Below, piece by piece: positions 11,948 to 23,300 of a stretch of 64,000 bases of DNA (positions are counted from its first letter, which is position 1; each line of letters begins with the position of its first letter). Under the pieces are notes generated by a model. The model made no database searches, had not been told where the DNA came from, and saw nothing but the letters and a program-made list of their open reading frames with translations. Origin of the DNA: Trifolium pratense (lineage: Eukaryota > Streptophyta > Magnoliopsida > Fabales > Fabaceae). The translations under genes and the position numbers were made by a program. The stretch spans positions 8,794,266-8,858,265 of the forward strand of contig NC_060064.1 in NCBI RefSeq assembly GCF_020283565.1, in the 5' to 3' direction.

Positions 11948-13468
11948 GTTTGTCACTTTACTGTCATCCTCTATCTATTTGGTTATAACTATGGGACCAA
12001 GGTTATGGTGTTTATTTTTTGCCAAATAGAAGTGGAATAATGTAATACTTTTTGAATAGCCCTCCAATCAGACTTGTAGAATTGGAGGGGGAAAACAGAG
12101 GATTAAAGAGTAGCATGAAAGCTTAGCGTTGATGTGGAGCGGAGCGGGTCACAGGTGTCCATAATGGTTTTTAGGGCAATTTCGAAATTTCCCCCAATTT
12201 GTAAGGGTACCATTGGTTTCGGTATCCTTTTTTCGCTATTGTTAACTTTAACTTTCAAGTTTCATCAAAGAAACATAGATAGCGACGTACTTTGCTTCAC
12301 CATCGTATCCAATCCAAAGTTCCAGCTTCGATGCCGCACCGCCATGCACTACCCGTTCACTTTGTTTCAGGTTACTTTTCCTTCATGTCCTTCCTCCGTT
12401 TGTTCTGTTTCTCGTTACCTCTGTTTCTTTTCCTTCTTTTCATTCATTTCATTCCTATGTTTCCTTTCCTTCTCTTCTCTTTTCCTCTTTTATTTTTTTA
12501 AGTTTCGTTTCTTCCTCATTTTAAAATCATATTCTGTTTTTAATTTCTATTTTTAACTTCTTTTTTATTCTTCTCTTTTATTCTTCTATTTTTAACTTCT
12601 TTTTTATTCTTATGTTTTTAAATTCTGTTTTTAACTTTTTTTTTCTGTTAGCTTTTTTATTTTGCTCTGTAACATAATAAAAAAAGAATAATACAGTATT
12701 ATTTAGTAATAAAAAATCAAATATTAAATAGAAAAATATTAATAATAATACTAATAGTAAAATAATTACCTGAACATATTTAGTATAAAAATATTTGGAT
12801 TTATATACTATAAAACACTCCTTAATGTCAGGATGCTCTTAATTCAAATAAAAATTATAGTATAAAATACTCGACACCGACTTGAATCATAGACTTGAAA
12901 GAGTCTATTGAAAATAAAAAATGACTTAAAAAAATCTGTAAATGACACATGTACATAATTTTTTTAATTTCAAGCAACATAATAGAGTTGTTACCAAAAA
13001 AACTCCATGATAAATCAAAGTAGCAAAGTATGTAGATATAGTCTTAGTTCCTTCCTACTGCATAAAGTAAAACACAACAAAAATGAAACAAAAATAGTGC
13101 ACACATAAAAGAAAAGCATAAAAACAGCAATTAATGAAACAAAATTAGAGCACGCATGAAAGAACAATTACACAAAAATTCATCAAAGAATAGAGACAGC
13201 AAGAAACATGTGGTACAGACGCGGGTCAGAGAGAAATGTCTGCTGTTCTATTAGGTTTTTTTGAGTGAAACAGTGAGGCCAAACATGTTTATGCTCTTTG
13301 AAAAAAATTACATTGAACTCGTAAACTTGCTTCAGACTTGCAAGTTGCAAGGCTATAGATGCGAGTATACTCGAGTCTGTGTGAGTCTACAATGAAAACT
13401 AGTTTGAGCGCGAGTTACCTAATTTCAACCATTATTTAACTTTGATATATGCTTTTATGTTATTTCAG
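11948..13468. other. Intron 17 with an unidentified exon-like block
   Basis: At 12134-12370 an open frame begins MERSGSQVSIMVFRAISK and ends RTAMHYPFTLFQ just before CAG|GTTACT. It looks like a captured first exon of another gene or part of a transposon; I do not recognise the product. From 12380 to 12660 follow pyrimidine-rich TTCTTTT runs, then AT-rich sequence with no gene. Copy 2: 51751-53271. Confidence 0.35.
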
Positions 13469-13574
13469 GAAAAAAAATGTTTCATTTTGTTTGAAATTAA
13501 GCCAATACTTGCAAGTGATGGTTGATAAGGCTGCCAGTATCATTAAAAAAGACAGCTCCCACGGGGCCAGTTGC

Positions 13575-13583
13575 TCAAGTTAA
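13575..13583 (+). other. Frameshift and stop within ATM exon 18, copy 1
   Basis: The phase dictated by exon 17 reads ...HGASCSS and then TAA (13581-13583). The conserved continuation NVPKCEDTGSLAAS is one base out of that frame. Both frames are otherwise open across their halves, which marks a single indel. Confidence 0.85.
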
Positions 13584-14061
13584 TGTTCCTAAATGTGAGG
13601 ATACGGGTTCTCTTGCTGCTTCTGTTCGTTGTTTTCTTTCATCACCTATATTTTGTGAATGGAGGGATCAAAATTCGGACTTTGTTCCATTTGGCAAGGT
13701 TATCACATCTGTGGAGACACTTTTGAAAGAATTTGTAAATCTATATGATGGTTATTCTCAACATTTGACGAGTCTTCAGTCCGATATGATCATGCAAAAT
13801 ACAGCTTCTACTGATAGTTTGCAAAGTTCTTGTTCATATGAAATAAGTAAAAGCAGGATTGTAGATATCGAGTTGGATGTTAACGACGATTCAAGAGATG
13901 TGGATAGCTTACTTGTCAAAAAATTTGGAAGTGGCGTGTCATCTTCTGTAGAGAATTGGAAAGTTGGCATGATATCACTTATTTCCTTTTTTTTCTCAGC
14001 TTCACCTAAACTGACGTGGGATACGCTCTACAAACTAATGGAGAAAGAGTACGATCCCAAG

Positions 14062-15598
14062 GTAGACTCTTGATACTGTCGTATTTGCTAATTTATTATT
14101 TTCAATGTTAATATTTTCATTGTTATTGAACAGTTTCTTTCTATTTATAGGGGATTAAGATATGTATGGAGGGAAGATTTTATTTTTATTCTTAAAATTT
14201 TAAAACCAGGGAAGGAGAAATTGTTATTTATCGAAATGGCACTAATTTCCATTTTATATCTGTCCCCAAGGGAATTTGAACTCCATGGACAAGGGAATGT
14301 CTTATAATACATGTCATGGACAAGGGAAGGGGAACTAATAAAGACTTTGAATTGTAATTATAATATTATATAACATAATATAATATAAAAGAGAGACTAA
14401 TTCTACTTAAATATGTAAACTAATTTTGATAATTATTAGATTCCTAAATCCTAACCCTAGTTAAATAAGGAAACAAATCATGGAATATAAAAATATGGAA
14501 ACCAATCCTAAGGGTCTGTTTGGTTCAACGGAGGGGAGGAGATGAGAGGGATTTTAGTGAAGGGGAGGGGAGGGGGAGTTTTTAATTAAATATATGTTTG
14601 GTTCAAAAGAAAGGGAGGGGAGGGGAAAGACAACTCGGCAAGATGGCAAAAAAAACTCCATCAACTTGCAAAGCTGGTGAGAATGTTGCATATATAAGGA
14701 AGAGTCTTATTGGAATTATCAACTAAAATTTCTGGCAACGAATCATACACAACAAGAACTAAAGTTTCTTCAAATCTTCCAATAACAATCAGAAGCTTTA
14801 TACTAAACAAATATTTAGTATACCCAATAAATAACTAAAATTAAAAAGCGAAACTATGCCTAGTGTTTGTCACAACCATGGATAAATTTCTCACAACCTG
14901 ACGCATCATTGAGAAATAACCTTATATATGACTCACAATGGGAGTCTGGTATAATCATATATTTCATCACTAATACATCAGAATTTAAGACACCATGCTC
15001 AATTGTGTTTGGGATGGTAGGGGACAAATTGGATCTTGGATGAACTTAGTATGGGATAGTGAGGCTGGATTTCATCTTGGCAGAGGAAACTATAAGGAGG
15101 ACACAATAGTTCAACGAACTAATCTATACTTTTAATATAGTGTGTGGAAACCGTAAGGAGAAAAACTCACCGGCAAAGAGAACCTGAGAGACAAGAGTAA
15201 CCGGAATTTGTGCATGGCCAACAAGAAAAAAAAGAATAATGGAGATGATGGCATTGTTATAAAGTTATAGGTTTTAAGGAATTCAGCAGTTGACTAGCTA
15301 AGGGTGGTTGACAAGTTCTCACTTGGTTAACCTCCGTAGAATTGAAGGGGGATTATTAGGAATATATAGTAGGCTGCTATCTTACACTGAGAGATTGGGC
15401 TTTGGCCTAATCCTCTTTATCTCTAGGTCAGAATTCCGTTAGGAGTTAGTTACATCTAATTGTCTATAAATAAACCACTGTACACTTATGATAATCACAA
15501 TGAAATATACAAGATTCTTCCAAATCTAACTTTCTAGAACTCTTTCTCTCTTCCTTCACTTTACTTTCTCTGTTTCTGTACTTCTAATAATAACTACA

Positions 15599-15635
<37 letters not shown>

Positions 15636-15784
15636 CGTAATTAAAAAAATAGTAAATTATAAAATATAAATATGTAAGGAATCAGTGCTAAGAATCAATC
15701 TAATATATTCTAAATTACTCTTAAGAACTGACTCAATTATTATAAGATATCTTAGCATTTATGTGATTTTCATTATAAATTTAG
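14062..15784. other. Intron 18: repeat-derived, no gene
   Basis: It holds a GGGTCTGTTTGGTTCA... fragment typical of plant MITEs (about 14511-14640) with a GGGGA minisatellite that is longer in copy 2 (about 54360-54385). There is an LTR-like block (about 15255-15600) with TATAAATA and CACAATGAAATATACAAG features, then a 33-base T run at 15601-15633. No coding sequence is recognised. Copy 2: 53865-55591. Confidence 0.5.
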
Positions 15785-16104
15785 GTGCGTGGACAAATAT
15801 TGCATCATCTCTGTGAACATCCTCATTGCGTGGACAAATATTCTACAAGATTAATAGATTTGGTATGAAAATATCTGGGTCTAGATTTCAATAATCTATT
15901 TGTATGTGAACACATATCACAGTTTGCTTTATTGTTTTGTAGGTTAATGTAATGAGCGGTATCATTACAGAGCAAGTTGGACTTACGCTTGCCTGTGGGA
16001 ATGTGTTGACTTCTACCCATGCTTTACTATCTAAATTATTCTCCCTTGATGCTGTTGGTAAGGAGAAATGCGGCCCATACTTAAGTGAAGTGACAACTAA
16101 ACAG

Positions 16105-18059
16105 GTATCTTTGAATTTCAATGTATGTGGGTTTTTGGAGACGATTGTTTTATAGAAGTAATGATTAACTAGAACTTTCCATGAACAATTACATAAAGTT
16201 ATAACTGAGGTAGAAAGTTGGAGAAATGGAGAAAAATGTAAGAAAGTAAGTAAATCTAATTACTGAATTTGTTATATAAAATCTACTAAATCAAAGTAAA
16301 ATATACAATGTTTGTTGAAAATATGTTTAGAATATTTCTAATTACTGTGGATTTACCGTAGGCATATCTCCATCTAAATATGAATAGAATCTCCTATTTT
16401 TATTTTGTACTGTATTTATTATTTTAAGGCTATATATAATGGATTCTGTTGTGTAGATTGAAACACAATTTCGTTTCAACATCATGTTTATCTGTTCTCT
16501 CCCTTTGAAGATGGGATCTAGATCCTGGCAGAGGGAACCAAAAAATCGTGCCTGTCTAGTGTACTTGCTGTCCTCTGGGGAAGAATATTTTCGGCAACAT
16601 GTTTCCTTTTCGATTTTTGCCTCTTGCCACCATGTTACAGCTTTCCTGCGTGTTTCCTATACCATCCAATGCTGCCCGACAAATTTTCCTGTAAGAGCAC
16701 CACAACCAGCAGAGGAATATCCTGATCTATGCAACCACAAAGTTGTAGGATATAAGCCCGTTTATGTGTTAAAACCAACTTGCATGTTTTAATTAATGCT
16801 TGGTCTTTTCCTCACTGCACATGATGACACACCTGGTGAGTTTGGCAACCGATTTTTCTGCCTACCAGTTTGCCCGACGAAATTAGTCCTCGTTCTTACT
16901 TTCGTATTTTAGGATGTGGGTACCCACCATTATGCTTTGAAAACTGTATTTCATCGCCGTTTAATGTTGTTATCTCTCCTTTGACTGATTATGGCTTCAT
17001 CTGGTATTCATGATCCTCTGAAGGCTATTCAACTAATTATGAAAATTTTCTTTGTTGGTTTGAGCATTGGATGTCCTCTTGATGTATTGCTTTGGTTGCA
17101 CAAATATGCAATTTATTTTCCTTCATATCTCAGTCACCTTCCCTTGGTCTCTTGGTTCTTGATTTTGGTGCGACTACCATATCGTTTGTAATACGAATCT
17201 TTTCTCCTCTCTTTCTAATCTAGTTATTTACCTGGTTTGACCGATGAGAAGTCTTACATTGGGTGAGATATGGCTTGACAATGTGCGTATAAGTGTTGAG
17301 TCTTCACCTTAAAAGTCAGTTTTGTAGGAGTTGAGTTAGACCCTACCATTTTGGTTATTGGGGTTTTGAGAGAGCTTGCTATCTCTTAAATTGCATGCTC
17401 TCCCCTATCCATGACGACAAAGTTCCACACTCTTAAAGACTTAAACACACATTTTCTCCACAATCTCTATCCTGATAAAAACTCCCAGCTCGATACGTTG
17501 CTGTTGCCGTACTCGGAAAACAGATATGAGAAGAACAGTGGAGAAGAAACTCCTAGTAACTGAACCGAGATGGGCAGAGAACCTGGCTGTCATTGCCACA
17601 GTGCTGGCTGGTCTTTGCAGAAACACAGAACAGAGTGTTGTAAACCTCCTAGAAACAGAGCCGAGAAAGGCTGGGAACTGGAATTCACTAGAGGTTAGGG
17701 ATGAAGAATGAAGTCTATTGATTAAGAAAACAGTTTTTAAGGCACTGATAGAGGCTTAAAAACTTCTATATTAGGAACAACTTCTATATTGTAAGGGACG
17801 AGAGAGGCTTTAACATAAAGAGATAAGCCCAGTTTAGATAAACCTAGTGGTTGATGCCTAAATCAGCCAAGTATTTAGATTTTACTCAGAAACTCACCTC
17901 ACCAATCTGATAGGAAGGCTTTGATGAGTAAGTTAAACTTTTATTCCACCATGCTTTAGAATTGTTTAAAATGGTAAAGGCATCGGACTCTGTTTTCAGA
18001 AGATAAATCCAAGTGAATTGAGTAAATGCATCAGAACTCGGTAAATTCAAATTCTCTCT

Positions 18060-18094
<35 letters not shown>

Positions 18095-18671
18095 AATAAA
18101 TACAAAGCATAATGTAGACAATATATTTGATACATTTCAAAGTTATGAATACACTACATGCACTAATTCGTTTAAATAGACTATTCTATACTTAGCTCCC
18201 ATTGGGATTTGGCTTATTTTTTAGCTTATGGAAATAGCTTACGAAAATAAATAAGCTTTTGTGTTAATTCATAAGGTTTCACTGACAAAAATTGTATTTT
18301 TATAAGATGTTTTCTCATAAACTACCTTGAAAAACTTATAATAATACATAAAAGCTTATTTATTCGCTTAAGTTGTTTCGCATAAGCTAAAAAATAAGCC
18401 AATCCAAACGGGCTCTTAATGAGCCTGATTAATGGACGAAATACAATTATTATAAATAATTACACATGTACCTTATTTACAACACAAACAATTTTTTCCT
18501 TTTAGTTATCAGCTCAGCTCGTACATGCTTACTGGCGATTTCTATAATAGTACATATTTTCATTATTTTGTCCTAACTGTAGCTTTGCACTCTGTTTTAT
18601 ATCTTAGCAAGGTGCTTCTGTTCATCAGGGACATAGTTTTGAAATGAACATGGTTTATTGTTATATATTAA

Positions 18672-18711
<40 letters not shown>

Positions 18712-18739
18712 TTAATTAACTGTTAATGTAATCCTGCAG
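16105..18739. other. Intron 20: long intron with MITE, microsatellites and an unidentified block
   Basis: The block 16484-17190 has relatively GC-richer, gene-like sequence with interrupted frames, possibly a captured gene fragment; I cannot name it. 17225-17345 resembles a dispersed plant repeat. (TC)n lies at 18055-18092 and (TTA)n at about 18670-18709. The Tourist-like MITE is listed separately. Copy 2: 55912-58546. Confidence 0.5.
18195..18415. mobile_element. Tourist/PIF-Harbinger-like MITE
   Basis: The left end (GCTCCCATTGGGATTTGGCT) is matched in inverted form by the right end (GCCAATCCAAACGGGCTC), and both are followed inward by TTATTTTTTAGCTTAT or its inverse. The flanking TTA is duplicated (18192-18194 and 18416-18418), the PIF/Harbinger target-site signature. 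221 bp, non-coding. Confidence 0.82.
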
Positions 18740-18754
18740 TGCTTTGAGTCACTA

Positions 18755-18775
18755 GGAAACTTAAACTTTCAAAAA
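18755..18775 (+). other. Frameshift within ATM exon 21, copy 1
   Basis: Exon 21 enters in phase 0 as CFESLGNL, but that frame reaches TGA at 18800. The conserved KLSKIDLDWFGRVKLID begins at 18763 in another frame, so a small deletion between them changed the phase. Confidence 0.8.
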
Positions 18776-19745
18776 TTGATCTTGATTGGTTTGGACGGGT
18801 GAAGCTTATTGATTGCATCTTTAATCTTATTTCACTCCACCCTCAATTTTGTCAGGTGATTTTTATAATTTTCTCGGCCCGATTTTTATGTTTTTTTAGG
18901 TACCGTGAGATAAATGAGAGTTTTGATGTTTCTGGTGAAAATGATTTTTGCTGTCTGATTTCAGTTATTATTACGGTATATCAAGATTCAGTTAAACCTA
19001 CCCAAACCTATGCAAAATTACAATTTCAGTTGGAACTACCTAATCATAATATTACTATTGCAATTGTCGGCAACAAAAAACTAACAGCACTGATTTAATA
19101 CCTTATACAGTGTTTTTTCTGTTTTAACAGACAATGATAGACGAAAACAACACAATCATAGACAGATTACTTTTGATGCTCAATGATATGGATTATCGGG
19201 TTCGTTTATCATTTGCAAGGAGGATTGGTGTTCTTTTCCAAACATGGGATGGCCATGAAGAGCTTTTTCAGGACTTATGGTTAGTTTCACTTCAAAAGAT
19301 CTCAAAGCAATGTTTCCATTGAAATGGGTTTTTCACAACTTGATTGATGCTCACGTTTATTATTTTACGATTACACCTTAATTGATGACGGTTTTGCAGT
19401 TTTAGGTTGTAACTTTTTTTTGTGTTCCGTTAACAACAGTAAATATTCATTTGCACTTCCATGTTTTAAGAATACTAATGTATTATAGTATCTGGGCCTT
19501 TTAGCTTAGCACAGTCATCTAACTGCTTTGGATTTAGTGCCAGCTCTATCTCTATTAGCCAAGCTGTAACTTCCTCAGGCAGTGCTTTATTAGTTCCAGC
19601 TGTATTTACTTTAGGCAGTTCCAGTTACAACTGTCAATTATTTGTATAAATATCTCATTTTCTCTTCAGATTCAGAATGAAAAATATTCAGATTTTTTCT
19701 TCTTTGCTTCTCTAAATTCTTTGAATTCAGAACTATAAAACCATC

Positions 19746-21039
19746 TGTTATGGTCCCTTGTTCTTGGATCGGTTAACACGGTCTTAGACGCGGGAGAACC
19801 TTTCTTTCGACCTATGATGAAGACAAAAACGGGCTCGTTCTCGAAGTCACAAGTTTATTTTTGATAATAATTGATTCTTATTTATTCCAAATCTGAATGC
19901 CTTTAAATAGGCTTACGGTAGAAATCCTAATTAAACTAGGTTAATAATAACTAACGTATCCTATATTTACTATTCATTTAAATTTAAAAGATAATAATCC
20001 TATTTAATAGAATAATTTGTTTTAACTCTAAATCTTATCCTAACAATACTGAACTAAGTTATTAAAAATAATTAACATAATAAATCGTAATCAACGTAAC
20101 TAATCCTAATCAGCGGAATCATAGGTTTTCCTCTTTCCCGCAGTTGGATCCATATCATCACTTCCCCTATCGACCTTGAGCTTGTCCTCAAGCTCAAATT
20201 CCGGATAAGCCTCATTATCCCTTTTCGAAAGCAGTCCTTGTGTGCCCTTAAGTTTGCGTTCAAATACTCGAGGTATATTCAAAGCAACTCGTAGATTCTC
20301 TGGTTGCTGAAGTTTCAATGTTTATCCTCAGTGTTCTTCCAGTTCTGGTTGCTTGCAGTTGGCGAGCGGTCTGAATCGCACCATTCTGGGTTCTTCCATC
20401 TGTGAGCTGTTTTGTCTGCCTGTGCATTGTTATTGCTACTGCTATTTCTTGCATCTCCTGGATTGTCTTTTCTTGGACCTTTATTGGCTCCTTGAACATT
20501 GATGGAGAGGTTAGCTATCTACTTATCCAGTCTGCCTGGTTAGCTATCTACCTTCATTATTGATGCTAAATCCACGTCAGCCATGTTGGCCCGTGATACC
20601 ATATTGTTATGGTCCCTTAGTCTTGGATCGGTTAATAGAGTCTTAGACGCGGGGAACCTTTCTTTTGACCTATGATGAAGACAAAAGCGGGCCCATCCTC
20701 GACAGAATCTCGTCTTGAATTCACAATTTTATTTTTGATAATTTTTTATAATAATTGATTGATTCTTATTCCAAATCTGAATGTCTTTAAATAGGCTTAC
20801 AATAGAAATCATAATTAAACTAGGTTAATTACTAACTTATCCTATTTACTATTCATTTAAATTTAAAAGATAATAATCCTATTTAATAGAATAATTTGTT
20901 TTAACTCTAAATCTTATCCTAACAATACTGAACTAACTTATTAAAAATAAATACTAACAGAATAAATCCTAATCAACGTAATTAATCCTAATCAGTGGAA
21001 TCATAGGTTTTCCTCTTTCCCACAGTTGAATCCATATCA
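19746..21039 (-). mobile_element. TRIM-like (Ty3/gypsy-derived) LTR element with both LTRs
   Basis: Two direct repeats, 19746-20157 and 20605-21039, both start TGTTATGGTCCCTT and end CCATATCA. On the minus strand a primer-binding site (TGGTATCACGGGCC, 20588-20601) lies 3 bases from the right LTR, and a purine tract (20158-20172) adjoins the left LTR, so transcription runs leftwards. The 447-bp interior keeps only a gag-like start (MADVDLASIMKVDS) and a tail with FELEDKLKVDRGS, like the end of gypsy polyproteins. Flanks CCATC and CCAGC may be a mutated target duplication. It has no reverse transcriptase, so it is non-autonomous. Confidence 0.85.
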
Positions 21040-22034
21040 CCAGCTGTTCGTAGGTTATGGTGGTCACTCAGTGAACCATCAATTAGTTCCCCATTCCCCC
21101 TATGAGAAAATTTTCATATAAGGATATCCACGATCATCTTTTGGCTTTGGTTGTTTTCCCTGTTCAAATTTTGGCGTTCCTCTGGTGGTCTATTCCAAAG
21201 GAAAAACTATCAATGCGAAGGAGGTGCTTGCAGCTGGTCCTCAGCCTCAACCTATAATGGAAACAGTTTTAATTACTCTGATGCATGTTGCATTACATAG
21301 TGAGAAGGTGGAGTTAGAGGTAATCTTATTGATGTGACATTTCTATTTTCTGTTTACTTTTTAAAGTGCTTTGATCCATTCTATGCCTCTGTCTAGTGTT
21401 ATTCTAGTGCATGATACAAAATAGTCAAGTTTTCCTTTTTATTTAGCAGTGCCATTTGTTTCCTTTCTGATTCTTGATGCCTTTTTTCAGGCTGTTTTTA
21501 TGATATGCGTGGTTTCTGCCATTGATCCTTGTCAAAGGTACAGAATATTTCCGCGTCATTTTAAAAACCTTTTCTTTAGTGTCTTATCTTCCGTAACGTG
21601 TTTTAGGGAATTGGTCTGCGCTGTACTTGACAATCTTGCTAAGGAGCTTCAGTATACGACTAGAATGAAGGTGATTGTTTTTTATGTCTTTGTTTTAATT
21701 TTGACCTTGTGCAATGTCTATTTGATTGTAATTGTCTATCCTATTTCTGTAGTTTGGTACTACCAAATGTACTTTTGTGACATTAGATTGAAAAATGTTT
21801 AACCTTGATAAAAATTTTGAGTTTTGCCTTTTCAGAAAAGAAGTATTTATAGTTAGATGCAAATTTAATTGTAATTTATTTTTATAGAAGAACCCATTAT
21901 TTTTATTATAGAAAATTTTATTGGTAGATGCTTATTTGCTCTATTATGATCTTGGACAATAACTTGATTTCATGCTTTTGAACTTCAACAACATTCTAGA
22001 CCTTACGTTGGTACTTACAAAAATAATTTCATTA

Positions 22035-22364
22035 TGATAGGAACCCAATTGAGAATAGTGGGCCAAAATAGTGACACTGGAAAATATAAAAAAAGAGAGG
22101 GAATTAGATGATGTGGCAAAGGGTGTAGTTGTAGCCAAGTTTGTTATAAGAGGAGGAAAGAGAGGCGGGGGAGGCATTCAGATATTTTCTGTTAGAAACC
22201 ATTTGGTTTGGCTTAGAGAGAGAATCATCCATTCTCTAAGAGGAGCTTAGCTCTGGGCAGTAGGAGTATATTCTACTGTAATTTCCCCTTTTTCATAAAT
22301 AATACATTCCATTGTTAGTTGTTTTTTTTTCTTATTTTATCCATTGAGTTTTGGGTTCCTAACA
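22035..22364. mobile_element. Solo LTR with 5-bp target-site duplication CATTA
   Basis: A 330-bp segment starts TGATAGGAACCC and ends GGGTTCCTAACA, TG...CA ends with an inverted GGAACCC/GGGTTCC. It is flanked by CATTA at 22030-22034 and 22365-22369. AT-rich 3' part with CATAAATAATACATTCC. It lies in intron 25 of ATM. Confidence 0.9.
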
Positions 22365-22789
22365 CATTATGTATTGAAGCTTCAAATAGGTTACGAATAC
22401 TAAATGGTTTCTTTTGATTTCAATTATCTTTTTTTGCAGTATTTAGAGGAAATTTTGGGATCACTTCTATTTTGTTGGGTAGCTTGCAGTGTAAGCTTGG
22501 CTGCACTTGTTAAGGTAATTAGTTCCTTATACATGTTACTAAGTATTGAGTGAGATCTACTGCAAGGTAATAGCTTAATTTTGGTTCTAGTACTGCTCTA
22601 ATAAAAAGCCTGCTAGTCTTGAGCATGTGATCCTTAAATATAGGACATCAACAAGCTGCGAGTGATATTTTAAATTCCATTTGTAATTTGATAAAAAAAT
22701 TACGCTTCCAAATTGAAGAGTTGAAAATTGTCTTATTTCTAAATGTTTAAAATTAGAAAATATGTTTAATATTTTCTAAACACCGTTTT

Positions 22790-23300
22790 CAAATCAGCGA
22801 TTAGGGAAAGAGAGGGAGAGGGCGACCAGAAATGTCTTTGGTGTACAATAGAGGCTATTTGTGTGGATGCGAGTTTGTGACTGCAGTTGGAAAGAGAGAA
22901 ATGTCTTGCTACTACCGAGTGGTGAGACACACTTTGCGAGGGTGAGGGCGACCAGAAATGTCTTCGGTTTACATCAGAGGCCATTTGCATGTCTGCGAGT
23001 GTAGGGCTGAAGTTGGAAAGAGAGAAATGTCTTGCTACCATCAAAGGGCTGAAGTGTGGTCATGCTGACATGGACCATGTCTTTGCAGAGTGGCAATTGG
23101 TGGAGATGGTAGCTGCATGTGACGATGTGTTCAGAACTTGTTCTCGACGAAGGAGATGGAAGATGTGTTGCTGATCTTGTGAAGGAGGGCTTCCGATCTG
23201 GTTGGAGATCTTGTGGGTGGCTGCTGATCTGGTTGGAGATCTTGTGAAGGAGGGTTTTGTGGAAGAAGGATGCAGTTAGAGAAGAGAAGAAGAGATCGCG
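22790..23300. repeat. Two-unit tandem repeat of about 127 bp and a shorter GATCTTGTG repeat
   Basis: GGGCGACCAGAAATGTCTT occurs at about 22820 and 22946, and GTTGGAAAGAGAGAAATGTC at about 22888 and 23011, defining two diverged units. At 23160-23260 the phrase GATCTGGTTGGAGATCTTGT also repeats. Open frames on both strands only echo the repeat; no domain is recognised. Copy 2: 62597-63107. Confidence 0.75.

Larger units (their letters stand above)
10711..16104 (+). pseudogene. ATM: ATM copy 1, exons 14-20 (includes frameshifted exon 18)
   Basis: Exons: 10711-10782 (TDLPDILHLRKNLL...), 11356-11418, 11596-11685, 11760-11947, 13469-14061, 15785-15862, 15943-16104 (ends SEVTTKQ). Exon 17 ends in phase 2 (AG) and exon 18 begins with G after TTTCAG, giving R and then KKNVSFCLKLSQYLQVMVDK. 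This frame runs into TAA at 13581-13583. The rest of the exon (NVPKCEDTGSLAAS onward, to DPK at 14061) is open in the next frame, so one inserted base or a two-base loss broke the exon. A downstream AG at 13528-13529 would enter the second frame in the right phase, skipping the first 61 bases. Exons 19-20 read cleanly (VRGQILHHLCEHPH..., EQVGLTLACGNVLTSTHALL). Confidence 0.82.
18740..22514 (+). pseudogene. ATM: ATM copy 1, exons 21-26
   Basis: Exons: 18740-18855, 19131-19279, 21163-21319, 21491-21537, 21607-21670, 22440-22514. Exon 21 starts in phase 0 (CFESLGNL) but switches frame near 18765 to KLSKIDLDWFGRVKLID, so a short deletion broke it. Exon 22 encodes RLLLMLNDMDYRVRLSFARR and FQTWDGHEELFQD, a well-conserved ATM stretch. 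Exon 23 (CSNFGVPLVVYSK, then KEVLAAGPQPQPIMET) needs an acceptor at 21163, where the preceding dinucleotide is TG. Exons 24-26 join in phase (AVFMICVVSAIDPCQR, ELVCAVLDNLAKELQY, YLEEILGSLLFCWVAC). Confidence 0.82.

Noticed and set aside
22766..23044. Repetitive Ser/His-rich minus-strand frame as a real protein
   Set aside because: It mirrors the underlying DNA tandem repeat and has no start context or homologue I recognise.
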